From an uncultured Prevotellaceae bacterium (lineage in GTDB: Bacteria; Bacteroidota; Bacteroidia; Bacteroidales; Bacteroidaceae): a stretch of 32,344 nt of DNA. How positions within the stretch are numbered: the stretch's first letter is position 1; every line of letters begins with the position of its first letter. The translations under genes were made by a program, and so were the position numbers. The stretch is from the NCBI GenBank assembly GCA_947303855.1, contig CAMYZO010000035.1:1-32344 (forward strand), read 5' to 3'. Below the pieces are notes generated by a model. It saw nothing but the letters and a program-made list of their open reading frames with translations. It did not search any database and was not told where the DNA came from. Shown piece by piece: positions 1 through 8,144 of this stretch.

Positions 1-111
1 AAGGGCGACAAGGTGATTGTCTTCAAGATGAAGCGTCGCAAGGACTCACGCAAGCGTAACGGCCATCGTGAGCAGTTCACACAGGTAGAAGTTAAATCAG
101 TAATCGCTTAA
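1..111 (+). CDS. rplU: 50S ribosomal protein L21, C-terminal end (partial)
   Basis: Frame 1 is open from the window edge to a TAA at 109-111 and gives the last 36 residues, beginning [20 protein letters not shown] and ending VEVKSVIA. The KMKRRK...RNGHR basic segment followed by a short beta strand is the usual rRNA-binding C-terminus of L21. The start lies outside the window. It is followed after 20 bases by rpmA, the conserved rplU-rpmA order of bacteria, which supports the call. L21 binds 23S rRNA in the large ribosomal subunit. Confidence 0.93.
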   Translation, partial: KGDKVIVFKMKRRKDSRKRNGHREQFTQVEVKSVIA

Positions 112-131
112 AACCGTAGGAGGACAACAGA

Positions 132-395
132 ATGGCACATAAAAAAGGTGTAGGTAGTTCTAAGAACGGCCGCGAGTCAGCAGCTCAGCGACTGGGCATT
201 AAGATTTTTGGCGGTCAGCAGTGCGTTGCCGGCAACATTATTGTTCGCCAGCGTGGTACCAAGCACAATCCGGGTAACAACGTAGCTATTGGCAAGGACG
301 ATACGCTCTACGCTCTGGTTGATGGAACAGTACGTTTCCACAAGGGCAAGCGCGACAAGAGTGTCGTTTCAGTCGTTCCTGGTGCTGAAGCCTAA
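132..395 (+). CDS. rpmA: 50S ribosomal protein L27
   Basis: This 87-residue protein starts [16 protein letters not shown], the highly conserved N-terminus of L27 that reaches toward the peptidyl-transferase centre, and continues with [17 protein letters not shown] and the HNPGNNV motif of the family. The length matches the usual 85-90 residues. There is no cleavable N-terminal extension of the kind seen in many Firmicutes. An AGGAGG-like stretch (118-124) sits about seven bases before the ATG, a strong ribosome binding site. It is co-transcribed with rplU, and a hairpin follows 37 bases after its stop. Confidence 0.97.
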   Translation: MAHKKGVGSSKNGRESAAQRLGIKIFGGQQCVAGNIIVRQRGTKHNPGNNVAIGKDDTLYALVDGTVRFHKGKRDKSVVSVVPGAEA

Positions 396-432
396 TTAAA
401 CAACAAATAATTTATTCCAAACAAACAACAGG

Positions 433-464
433 GTCCCGCCGATCACATGAGTGAACGGCGGGAC
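433..464 (+). terminator. Hairpin after rplU-rpmA
   Basis: A perfect 9-bp stem GTCCCGCCG (433-441) pairs with CGGCGGGAC (456-464). The loop contains a further TCAC/GTGA 4-bp stem. No T-run follows directly (TTCTGCTATTCTG), so this is either a terminator with a weak tail or an RNA-stabilising 3' end. A very T-rich tract lies about 25 bases further on. Confidence 0.65.
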
Positions 465-711
465 TTCTGCTATTCTGCCCTTACTGAAAACAAAAGTTTT
501 TTGTTTTTTTGTTTTTGTGTTTTTGTTTTGTTATTTTTTCGTTTGCTTTGCTTTTTCGCTTTAGGTTTCTTGCCATTGACGGCAAATTCTGTTAAATAAC
601 TCTAAAAAAGAAGGGCAAATAAGATATGTTAGATGTAAATACGTTAACTTTGCTGCAAATTACGTAAATACGTAAACCTGAAACAGAAAACTAACTCTAA
701 CAAACAAAAAT
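465..711. other. Spacer between rpmA and the PUL, with T-rich tract
   Basis: No plausible gene is seen. Positions 490-563 are extremely T-rich on the plus strand, with runs of 4-7 T broken by single G or C. The rest is AT-rich leader DNA containing the promoter element at 645-652. The ATG-starting minus-strand frames over 660-900 are mostly antisense to the following gene and look like shadows. Confidence 0.6.
645..652 (+). promoter_or_regulatory. Bacteroidota -7 promoter element for the first PUL gene
   Basis: TAACTTTG matches the Bacteroides housekeeping -7 consensus TAnnTTTG exactly and lies 60 bases before the ATG at 712. The -33 region about 20 bases upstream (TATGTTAG) matches the TTTG consensus only weakly. 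The implied leader is about 50 bases, AT-rich, without a strong Shine-Dalgarno sequence, as is usual in this phylum. Confidence 0.55.
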
Positions 712-3132
712 ATGAAGAAAATCTTTACTTTTATGGCTCTGGCCTGCATGGCGCTTACAGCACAGGCACAGGGAAAGTATGCCCTTGAGGCAGGTGGCGA
801 TCCAATTCCGGCAGGTACGCAGATTACCACGGTCAGTAACATCACTATGACCTACGGCTACGGCGGTGAGGCAGACTACGCTTCTGCGGTAGGCGACCAC
901 CCCATTGACGGCTATACAGCCTATACAGCAGGAAACGGTGTTAGCGGTAAGGCCGATGGCAGCCAGGGCACGACCTACATCTTTGTGCCTGCCAAAGACG
1001 GCGAACTGACCGTGGCTGTAGTTGTAAACGCCAACAAGGCTTTCTATGTGCTGGAGAACGGCACGGCTCTTTCTGCCTACAACGGCATCACCGTCGCAGA
1101 AAAGACATACACCACCTACAAGTTCAACGTGGCTGGCGGCAAGACCTATAAGGTGACTTGCTCAGGCTCAAAGCTGGGCTTCTACGGCTTTGAGTACACC
1201 GTGAGCGAGAGCCAGGGCGGCGGCGACACACCCGTTGTGCCGAGCAACAGCGAGACCTACGAGGCCATCGTCGACGGTAAGCTGGCTCCTGAGTTTGCTG
1301 CCGTGGCAGGCGATGGCGGCGGCGTGGCTAACAACACCGCCGACGGCAAGAGCATCATCTCCATCACGGCAGGCAAGGCCACGGTGACGGCTGTGGGCGG
1401 CACCACACCCGCTAACGACGAAACGATTGGCGGCGGTGCGCAGCAGATAACGCCGGGCGCAGCCATTGAGGGCAAGGAGAACACCTACGAGGTGGCTTCC
1501 GTGGCTGCCTGGAACGATGTGAACTGGGGCATTAAGAACCAGGGCGACATCGACTTCTGGTATGTCACCGGATCAGGCAACCCATACGTTGACATGCTCT
1601 GCGTGCAGAACTCGAAGGACGGCGAACTGGTGGAAGGCTCCTACAAGGCCGACTACGTGTACTATGAGCCCGACGGCTCAGTGGGTATGCCCATCACCGG
1701 TCTGTACTATAAGTTTACGGCCTCGGCCCAGGGTGCCTTCAAGGTGAAGGTATGGGCCAACAAGGGCAACCGCAAGACCTTCGTCGTGAATGCCAAGACC
1801 ATGAAGGCCGAAAAGCTGCTGGCTTCGGGCTATATCAACGGTGTGAACGGTGCCGACGGCAAGAAGAAGCTGCTCACCGTGGAGCAGGTAGACTCCGTAC
1901 ACCATATTTATATATGGGGCAACTACGAGACGGCTCTGGCCAAGGGTAAGGGCGAAGACCAGACTCAGGAGGAGTTTGACGCCAAGATGGCCGAGATGAA
2001 GGCTGAGTGTGAGCAGCTTGAGGTGGAGCGTCAGTATGTCATCGGCAACGGCAACCAGAACTTCTGGGGATGGCTGACCTTCGACGTAGAGCCGGGCGAG
2101 GAGTACTGGGTGTTCCAGCACAGCTCGCAGATTGGCTTCGGCGGCTTTGAGTTCCACGAGGGCGTCACTGCCGACGAGCTGATTCAGGGTATCGAGGCTG
2201 CCTACGTCTACACCACCAACTTCTCTACCTACGAGGATGAGACAACTGGCGAGCGCGTAACCTGGAAGGGCGAGAAGGCCGTGGGTAACGGACAGTTCAC
2301 CAGCGAAGAGGCTGAGGTGGACGAAGAGGGCAAGCCCCTCACCGTGGTGCCCTTCGGCGACTTCTACCGCAACGACGGCACGGCAAAGCGCACCAGCTAC
2401 TGCCTGCTGCCTGAGGATGTGCTGGCACACTCTGCCAAGACACAGGCTCTGACCATCGCCGTCTGGGTACGCGCCCAGGCCGATGCAACACCTGAAAGCT
2501 ATATGTGGGCACCGCTCTTCACGGCCTACGGTGCCGAGCCCGCCAACGGCACGAACACCTGGCCCATGCTGGCTTGCCAGTATCGCGGCGTGCTGCAGGT
2601 GAACTGCGCTGGCTACACAGACTACGTAGATGAGCAGAACGTGAAGGGTGCTAACACGCTCTATCATGGCGGCACCGACTGGCTGGCCGACAAGAAGTGG
2701 CACTACTACACCGCCGTCTTCGAGGGTGAGAACGCCAAGGTTTACTTCGACGGCGAACTGAAGAACGAATGGGACAACACGAAGGTGGCCGAGCGCACAC
2801 AGAAGGGCCTGTTCTCGAACGGCGCCGACCTGAAGTACATCTGCCTGGGCGGTAACCAGGCCTGGGACTGGAACGACAACGACGCTCCGTTCGACTTCGC
2901 CCGCCTGCTGATCAAGAACAGCGCTACGAGTGCCGGTAGCATTAAGGCACAGATGCTGGCCGACTTCCCCGGCTACGAGGCTTACCATGCCGGACAGACC
3001 GACGGCATCAAGACCATCGCCGCCAGCAAGGCAACGGCAGACGGTGCTATCTACAACTTAGCCGGACAGAAGGTGGGTGCCGACTTCAAGGGCATCGTCA
3101 TCATGAACGGCAAGAAGATGCTCAACAAGTAA
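712..3132 (+). CDS. Secreted multidomain protein with LamG-like domain and C-terminal sorting-like tail
   Basis: This 806-residue protein begins with a clear signal peptide (MKKIFTFMALACMALTAQA, probable cut before QG). Residues about 22-165 and 180-490 look like two beta-sandwich modules, each ending in a similar motif (KLGFYGFEY and QIGFGGFEFHEG). Residues about 498-762 resemble a LamG/concanavalin-like domain (ALTIAVWVRAQ, KKWHYYTAVFEGENAKVYFDGEL). The last 30 residues (AIYNLAGQKVG...GIVIMNGKKML) match the short tail on many Prevotella secreted proteins, similar to type IX sorting domains. No lipobox and no catalytic motif is recognised. As the first gene of the PUL, with its own promoter, it is probably an exported glycan-binding protein; that role is inference. 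Confidence 0.7.
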   Translation: MKKIFTFMALACMALTAQAQGKYALEAGGDPIPAGTQITTVSNITMTYGYGGEADYASAVGDHPIDGYTAYTAGNGVSGKADGSQGTTYIFVPAKDGELTVAVVVNANKAFYVLENGTALSAYNGITVAEKTYTTYKFNVAGGKTYKVTCSGSKLGFYGFEYTVSESQGGGDTPVVPSNSETYEAIVDGKLAPEFAAVAGDGGGVANNTADGKSIISITAGKATVTAVGGTTPANDETIGGGAQQITPGAAIEGKENTYEVASVAAWNDVNWGIKNQGDIDFWYVTGSGNPYVDMLCVQNSKDGELVEGSYKADYVYYEPDGSVGMPITGLYYKFTASAQGAFKVKVWANKGNRKTFVVNAKTMKAEKLLASGYINGVNGADGKKKLLTVEQVDSVHHIYIWGNYETALAKGKGEDQTQEEFDAKMAEMKAECEQLEVERQYVIGNGNQNFWGWLTFDVEPGEEYWVFQHSSQIGFGGFEFHEGVTADELIQGIEAAYVYTTNFSTYEDETTGERVTWKGEKAVGNGQFTSEEAEVDEEGKPLTVVPFGDFYRNDGTAKRTSYCLLPEDVLAHSAKTQALTIAVWVRAQADATPESYMWAPLFTAYGAEPANGTNTWPMLACQYRGVLQVNCAGYTDYVDEQNVKGANTLYHGGTDWLADKKWHYYTAVFEGENAKVYFDGELKNEWDNTKVAERTQKGLFSNGADLKYICLGGNQAWDWNDNDAPFDFARLLIKNSATSAGSIKAQMLADFPGYEAYHAGQTDGIKTIAASKATADGAIYNLAGQKVGADFKGIVIMNGKKMLNK

Positions 3133-3166
3133 TCAGCACTAAAAGGTGACTTGATGAACAGCCATC

Positions 3167-3215
3167 CATGCGCAGCCACTACCCTCCCATACATGGGAGG
3201 TGAGGGCTGCGCATG
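3167..3215. repeat. Two-part perfect stem-loop between the first two PUL genes
   Basis: An 11-bp perfect outer stem, CATGCGCAGCC (3167-3177) with GGCTGCGCATG (3205-3215), encloses a second perfect 8-bp stem, CCTCCCAT (3183-3190) with ATGGGAGG (3193-3200), that has a two-base loop. No T-run follows, so it is not a textbook terminator. It could be an RNA processing or attenuation structure, or a dispersed repeat related to the CCCTCCC/GGGAGGG elements elsewhere in the window. Confidence 0.75.
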
Positions 3216-3262
3216 ATACTTTAGACAAGAACCAAAAAAAAACTACTAAAAACCCAAACTCT

Positions 3263-4672
3263 ATGAACAAACATTTTCTTCTGGTGGCTTGCTCCCTACT
3301 TGCAGTAGGATGCGCCGACCACTATGACGGCAAGGAGTCGTGGAGCCCCAAGGTGCAGAACGCCACGCTGACATCGCCAGAGGCCAGCAAGATTACCGTC
3401 ACGCCGAGTGCCGACGGTAGTACGATGACCATCGCCTGGCCAGTGGTCTACGGTGCCGGCGGCTACTCCGTGGCCCTCTACAACGTGAACGACCCCAGCA
3501 ACCCTACGGAGGTGAAGACAGCCACCGTCGACGGATGCTCCATCACCGCCAACCGCGAGGAGGACACTAACTACAGTCTGAAGATTCGCACGCTGGGCAA
3601 CACCAAATACAACAACAGCGAGGCGCAGGAACAGACGGAATACCTGTTCAACACCTTCCTGCCTACCTACGCCGAGATTCCCGAAGGCGACCTGAAGGCG
3701 TGGTTCGAGCAGAACCCCATACCCGAGGACAACAGGAGCCACCTGTGCTACGACCTCACGCCGGGCGGCCACTACACCGTGTCGGGCAAGATTGACTTCG
3801 GCGGCCATCAGGTGTCGCTACGCTCGTCGTCGAAAGCCAACAACGCCAACATCACCATGGAGGCTGGCGCCTACTTCAACACCTTCGCCGGTTTCACGCT
3901 GAAATACCTGAACATTGACGCCGAGGCTACCAACAAGCCGCTGGTGACGTTCAGCGACGAACCCGACGACAGCATCAAGAACCGCATCGGCACGGCCGGC
4001 TACTACTTCATCATGGACCCCGTGGTCATTCAGGGATGTAACATCACGAAACTGGGCGCCAGCATCGTGGCCAGCAACTCGACGAAGTACAACGTCCGCG
4101 TGGTGAGCATCAACAATACCGTGGTGCAACTCGACAAGACGCTGCCCGCCGCTACCTCGGGCGCCTTTGTCTACATGAAGTCGGGCTACATTACCGACTT
4201 CACCATCAAGAACTCCACCGTCTACTCGAAGGAGCGCTCCGAGTGCTTCTTCATTCAGCACGCAGGAAGACCGAAGGACGTGAGCAACGAGGAGCAGCGC
4301 TATGTATCAATCGTCAACTGCACGCTGGCCAACATTGCCTACGGCAAGAACTTCTGTGACTACCACAACGGACAGACGACCTACCACTACACGCTGAAGA
4401 ACACCATCGTCCAGGACTGCGGCAAGGCCAACTTCCTTACAGGTCTGAACAAGGGACAGGGCAGCGACAACCCCTCGTGGGACGTGAACAACAACACCTG
4501 CTGGCGCGACGGCTCTGACGCAAGTGCCAGTCAGACAGGCATCAAGAACCCGGGCCTGTGGCTCACCGCCGACCCGGAGATTGACCCGGCTGCCGATGAC
4601 TTCACGCCCGCTGCTGCCCAGCAGGAGGCTGGACAGGGCGACCCGCGCTGGCTGAGCGGCCCTGCGGCCTAA
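3263..4672 (+). CDS. Beta-helix surface lipoprotein, DUF4957/DUF5123-like, with Fn3-like N-terminus
   Basis: The ATG at 3263 is preferred over an upstream in-frame GTG at 3200 because it begins a lipoprotein signal: MNKHFLLVACSLLAVGC, with the lipidated Cys at residue 17. This gives 469 residues. Residues about 35-115 look like a fibronectin type III fold (TMTIAWPVVYGAGGYSVALY). From about 170 onward, short repeating strands with NIT...L, FTLKYLNIDA and FTIKNSTVYS resemble the right-handed beta-helix of DUF4957/DUF5123 proteins, which are common in pectin PULs of Bacteroidota. Such proteins usually end near GDPRW; here a further LSGPAA follows, apparently from an inserted repeat at the stop. 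It is probably a glycan-binding protein on the outer membrane; no catalytic residues are evident. Confidence 0.7.
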   Translation: MNKHFLLVACSLLAVGCADHYDGKESWSPKVQNATLTSPEASKITVTPSADGSTMTIAWPVVYGAGGYSVALYNVNDPSNPTEVKTATVDGCSITANREEDTNYSLKIRTLGNTKYNNSEAQEQTEYLFNTFLPTYAEIPEGDLKAWFEQNPIPEDNRSHLCYDLTPGGHYTVSGKIDFGGHQVSLRSSSKANNANITMEAGAYFNTFAGFTLKYLNIDAEATNKPLVTFSDEPDDSIKNRIGTAGYYFIMDPVVIQGCNITKLGASIVASNSTKYNVRVVSINNTVVQLDKTLPAATSGAFVYMKSGYITDFTIKNSTVYSKERSECFFIQHAGRPKDVSNEEQRYVSIVNCTLANIAYGKNFCDYHNGQTTYHYTLKNTIVQDCGKANFLTGLNKGQGSDNPSWDVNNNTCWRDGSDASASQTGIKNPGLWLTADPEIDPAADDFTPAAAQQEAGQGDPRWLSGPAA

Positions 4673-4695
4673 TGAATAATGAATAGTGAATAATG
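4670..4695. repeat. AT-rich dispersed repeat of the TGAATAATGAATA type
   Basis: The stretch TAATGAATAATGAATAGTG and the following AATAATG is built from 7-9 base units related to TGAATAA. A closely similar string occurs at 10418-10444. It directly follows a small GGCC-CTGC-GGCC palindrome (4658-4669) that covers the end of the preceding gene. Such strings are widespread between genes in Prevotella and Bacteroides. Confidence 0.7.
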
Positions 4696-4719
4696 GAAAA
4701 TTTGCTACCGCACAAAGGA

Positions 4720-7700
4720 ATGAAGAATATGAAGAATACAATATGCAGGGACTTACTTGATGTACGTCCAAAACACAACCGACTGCCGCTAAGTTTATTA
4801 TTGATTATTTGTTCATTATTATTTAGCGTCAGCGCAAATGCGCAGAATAAGAAAGTGGTGACTGGAACGGTGTACGACGAAACGGGCGAACCCGTCATCG
4901 GAGCCACCGTTCAGGTGAAAGGCACCAAGACAGGAACCGTCACCGACTTCAACGGCAACTACAAGATTGAGGTGCCCGAAAAGTCGAAGATAACCATCAG
5001 CTATATCGGCTACGTACCCGTAGAGACCACCGGCGGCACCGTGAAGCTGCAGGAAGACCGCACCTCGCTGGAAGAGGTGGTGGTGGTGGGCTACGGCACA
5101 CAGAAGATGAAGAACGTGACGGGTGCCGTTGAGGCCATTGCCGCCGACGAGCTGAAAGACCTCTCGGTGGGAAGCCTGGGCGACGCCCTTGCCGGACAGT
5201 TCAACGGCGTCAGCGTCAGCCGCGGTGCAGGTGCCTACCGACCCGGCCAGAGCCCCTCGCTGCAGATTCGTAACGCCAGCGCCAACACACAGAACACCCC
5301 CGGCGCCACGAACGGTGGCGACCCCGATGCCTCGCCACTCTACGTCATCGACGACTTCATCTCTACGGAGGAGGCCTTCAACAACCTCGACATCAGCGAG
5401 GTGGAGAGCATCACCGTGTTGAAAGATGCTGCAGCTGCCGTCTATGGTGCTCGCTCAGCCTATGGTGTCATCCTCGTGAAAACCAAGAAGGGCAAGGCCG
5501 GCGCGCCGCGCATCTCCTACAACGGACAGCTGGGATGGACCGACGCCATGTTCACGCCGAAGATGCTGTCGGCCTACGACTACGGCCGTGTATGGAACGC
5601 CGTTACCGCTGCCGGCACGGCTACCAAGGACTATGTGGACAACGCCCGCGTGCTGTTCCAGAAAAACGAACTGGAACAGATGAAGAACCTGAACTATGAC
5701 CTGCTTGACGACGAGTGGCGTGCTGCCCTCACCCACCGCCACAGCATCAACGTCAGCGGCGGCTCAGACAATGCAACCTATTTCGCCAACGTCAGCTACT
5801 TCAATCAGGACGGTAACATCGGCAAGCTCGACTACGACCGATGGAACTACCGCGCTGGCATGACCACCAGCATAGGCAAGTATGTGAAGGCCACGTTGGA
5901 GGTGAGCGGCGACTATGGCAAGAAGAACAATGCCATCATTGCCAAGGGCGGCGGCACCGACGGCGACTACAAGTACCTGATGACCCACCTTCCCTTCGTG
6001 CCCAGCTCGGTGGACGGCTACCCGCTGGTGTACTCAGGCATGCAGAACACCATCCCCACGAGCGACACACGGCTCTATAACTTCGAGGCCGTACAGAACT
6101 GCGACGACTACGTGCGCAACCAGACCAACAACATGACCATCAATGGCTCACTCGCACTCGACCTCGGCTTTATCAAGCCCCTGAAGGGACTTACCGCCAA
6201 GGTGTCGTACTCGAAGACCATCAACAACTCGAAGAACAACACCATGAAGACCTTCATGGATGTCTATATGCTCCAGGAGCGTAACAGCGACTATCCGCAC
6301 CTCTATACCTGGGACGGACAGAATACCGCCGACTGGTATAACGCCAGGACGCTCTCGACACTAACACTCAACAACGGCAGCCTGCTGCAGCGCACCATGC
6401 AGCGCAATGACAGCTACCAGCTGAACTTCACGCTACAGTATGCCCGTAAGTTCGGACGCCACGACCTGAGTGCACTCTATACCCTGGAACGCTCGGAGAA
6501 CGAGTGGGAAGACCTGACAGGCGAGATTACCGACCCCGTGAGCTACACCGACGGACAGTCGAAGTCGGCAACGGGCGACCAGGCCACATCGTTCAACCGT
6601 GGCGTGGGCGGCATGCTCTCACATGTGGGCAGAATCAACTATGCCTACGCTGACAAGTACCTCTTGGAGGTGCTCTTCCGTGCCGACGGCAACGGCTCGA
6701 AGTTTGCGCCCGAGAACCGTTGGGGATACTTCCCCAGCTTCAGCGCAGGATGGGTCATGAGCGAGGAGGAATGGTTCCAGAAGGCGCTGCCTTGGGTGAA
6801 CTTCCTGAAGATTCGTGCCAGCTGGGGCTACCTGGGCCGTGACAACATCGTGGCCTTCCTCTGGCGGCAGCAGTATAACCGCGACCTTGACAAGGGTGCC
6901 GTCTTCGGACAGTCAACCACCAACACACCAGTAGCAGCAGGCTCGGTGATGCCCGTTCGTGGCGTCAACCCCGGCGTACATTGGGACAAGAACTACAAGA
7001 CCAACGTTGGTCTCGATATGCGATTCCTCGACGGACGACTCTCCGTGGACTTCAACTACTACTATGACCGCGGCCGCGAGATGTTCATGACCTATACCGG
7101 CACCTCGCTCTTCCCCACGACGGTGGGTACGCAGGCATCGCCGGAGAACTACGGTTCTGTCGACAACTGGGGCTGGGAGCTGAACCTGGGATGGCGCGAC
7201 AAGATTGGAAAGGACTGGACCTACTGGGCAAAGTTCTCTACTGGCTGGAACGACAACAAGATTCTGGAAGGACCGTTCCCCGCTACACCTGAGTTCGACA
7301 GCATGGTCAAGGGCGAGCGCATGGACCGCGGCGTGTGGGGCCTGAAGTGCCTCGGCATGTTCCGCAGCTACCAAGAAATACAGGAGTATTTTACTGAGAA
7401 CAACATCACCACCTACTTCGGCAAGACCATCGACGACATCCACCCGGGCACGCTCATCTATGCCGACGTGCATGGCGACAATGACGGCACGGGCAACTAC
7501 GGCGGTCCCGACGGCAAGATCAACCAGAACGACTACGTGCAGCTGTCGAAGTTCTCAAGCAACCCCTACGGCTTCACCATGAACTTCGGCGGCTCGTGGC
7601 GAGACCTGTCCATGACTGCTCAGTTTAGTGCCTCATGGGGTGCCTACGACATTGTGCAGACCGACTTCCGCAAGTCGGCAGACGACCTGGAGTACCAGAA

Positions 7701-8073
7701 CATACCATCGTTCTGGAGCGACATGTACGTCTATGAGGACATCTACGATGCCAAGGGCAACGTCACCGTGCAGAAGAACACCGAGGCCGCCTACCCCAAC
7801 ATGCGCTACAGCAGCATCAACGAACAGGCCAGCAGCTTCTGGCTCGTCAACTCTGCCAGCGTCACGCTCCGTAACATCTCGGTGGCCTACAGCCTGCCTA
7901 AGAACTGGCTGAAGCCCATCGGCCTAAGTAACGTGCGCCTGAATTTCACCATTCAGAATGCCCTCGAACTCTACAACCCGTATCCCGGAAAGTCGTGGGC
8001 CAGCTACGGCGGTACCTACGGACGCTATCCTAACCTGCGCAAGATGACGTTCGGTATCAACGTGTCGTTCTAA
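4720..8073 (+). CDS. susC: SusC-like TonB-dependent outer membrane transporter
   Basis: This protein of about 1117 residues imports oligosaccharides across the outer membrane together with SusD. It has a long signal region (hydrophobic LSLLLIICSLLFSVSANAQ), then a carboxypeptidase-regulatory-like domain at about 44-117 (VTGTVYDETGEPVIGATVQVKGT, a family hallmark), a plug (LEEVVVVGYGTQKMKNVTGAV) and a beta barrel ending RKMTFGINVSF. There is no STN domain before the regulatory-like domain. An earlier ATG at 4693 lies inside the AT-rich repeat, so 4720 or 4729 is preferred as start. It is followed at 72 bases by susD. Substrate cannot be read from sequence; neighbouring enzymes suggest a pectic or arabinogalactan-type glycan. 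Confidence 0.95.
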   Translation: MKNMKNTICRDLLDVRPKHNRLPLSLLLIICSLLFSVSANAQNKKVVTGTVYDETGEPVIGATVQVKGTKTGTVTDFNGNYKIEVPEKSKITISYIGYVPVETTGGTVKLQEDRTSLEEVVVVGYGTQKMKNVTGAVEAIAADELKDLSVGSLGDALAGQFNGVSVSRGAGAYRPGQSPSLQIRNASANTQNTPGATNGGDPDASPLYVIDDFISTEEAFNNLDISEVESITVLKDAAAAVYGARSAYGVILVKTKKGKAGAPRISYNGQLGWTDAMFTPKMLSAYDYGRVWNAVTAAGTATKDYVDNARVLFQKNELEQMKNLNYDLLDDEWRAALTHRHSINVSGGSDNATYFANVSYFNQDGNIGKLDYDRWNYRAGMTTSIGKYVKATLEVSGDYGKKNNAIIAKGGGTDGDYKYLMTHLPFVPSSVDGYPLVYSGMQNTIPTSDTRLYNFEAVQNCDDYVRNQTNNMTINGSLALDLGFIKPLKGLTAKVSYSKTINNSKNNTMKTFMDVYMLQERNSDYPHLYTWDGQNTADWYNARTLSTLTLNNGSLLQRTMQRNDSYQLNFTLQYARKFGRHDLSALYTLERSENEWEDLTGEITDPVSYTDGQSKSATGDQATSFNRGVGGMLSHVGRINYAYADKYLLEVLFRADGNGSKFAPENRWGYFPSFSAGWVMSEEEWFQKALPWVNFLKIRASWGYLGRDNIVAFLWRQQYNRDLDKGAVFGQSTTNTPVAAGSVMPVRGVNPGVHWDKNYKTNVGLDMRFLDGRLSVDFNYYYDRGREMFMTYTGTSLFPTTVGTQASPENYGSVDNWGWELNLGWRDKIGKDWTYWAKFSTGWNDNKILEGPFPATPEFDSMVKGERMDRGVWGLKCLGMFRSYQEIQEYFTENNITTYFGKTIDDIHPGTLIYADVHGDNDGTGNYGGPDGKINQNDYVQLSKFSSNPYGFTMNFGGSWRDLSMTAQFSASWGAYDIVQTDFRKSADDLEYQNIPSFWSDMYVYEDIYDAKGNVTVQKNTEAAYPNMRYSSINEQASSFWLVNSASVTLRNISVAYSLPKNWLKPIGLSNVRLNFTIQNALELYNPYPGKSWASYGGTYGRYPNLRKMTFGINVSF

Positions 8074-8086
8074 AACCCACCCCCTA

Positions 8087-8106
8087 CCCCTCCCCAGGAG
8101 GAGGGG
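8087..8106. repeat. CCCCTCC/GGAGGGG palindromic repeat between susC and susD
   Basis: CCCCTCC (8087-8093) and GGAGGGG (8100-8106) are perfect inverted arms around a six-base loop, in a C-rich context (ACCCACCCCCTA). It lies in the 71-base susC-susD spacer and could fold in the transcript. It belongs to the same family as the copies at 8196, 10853-10926 and 18151. Confidence 0.8.
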
Positions 8107-8144
8107 AGATTGGATAGATAAAGCATATAACATCAAAATAGTCA

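Noticed and set aside
490..563. T-rich tract as the U-tail of the rpmA terminator
   Set aside because: It begins about 25 bases after the hairpin, too far for an intrinsic terminator; it may have another role or none.
1678..2988. 436-codon minus-strand open frame opposite the first PUL gene
   Set aside because: It lies wholly antisense to a gene with a signal peptide and recognisable domains. Its translation is low-complexity Val/Leu/Ala-rich, as expected from mirrored codon bias in GC-rich DNA.
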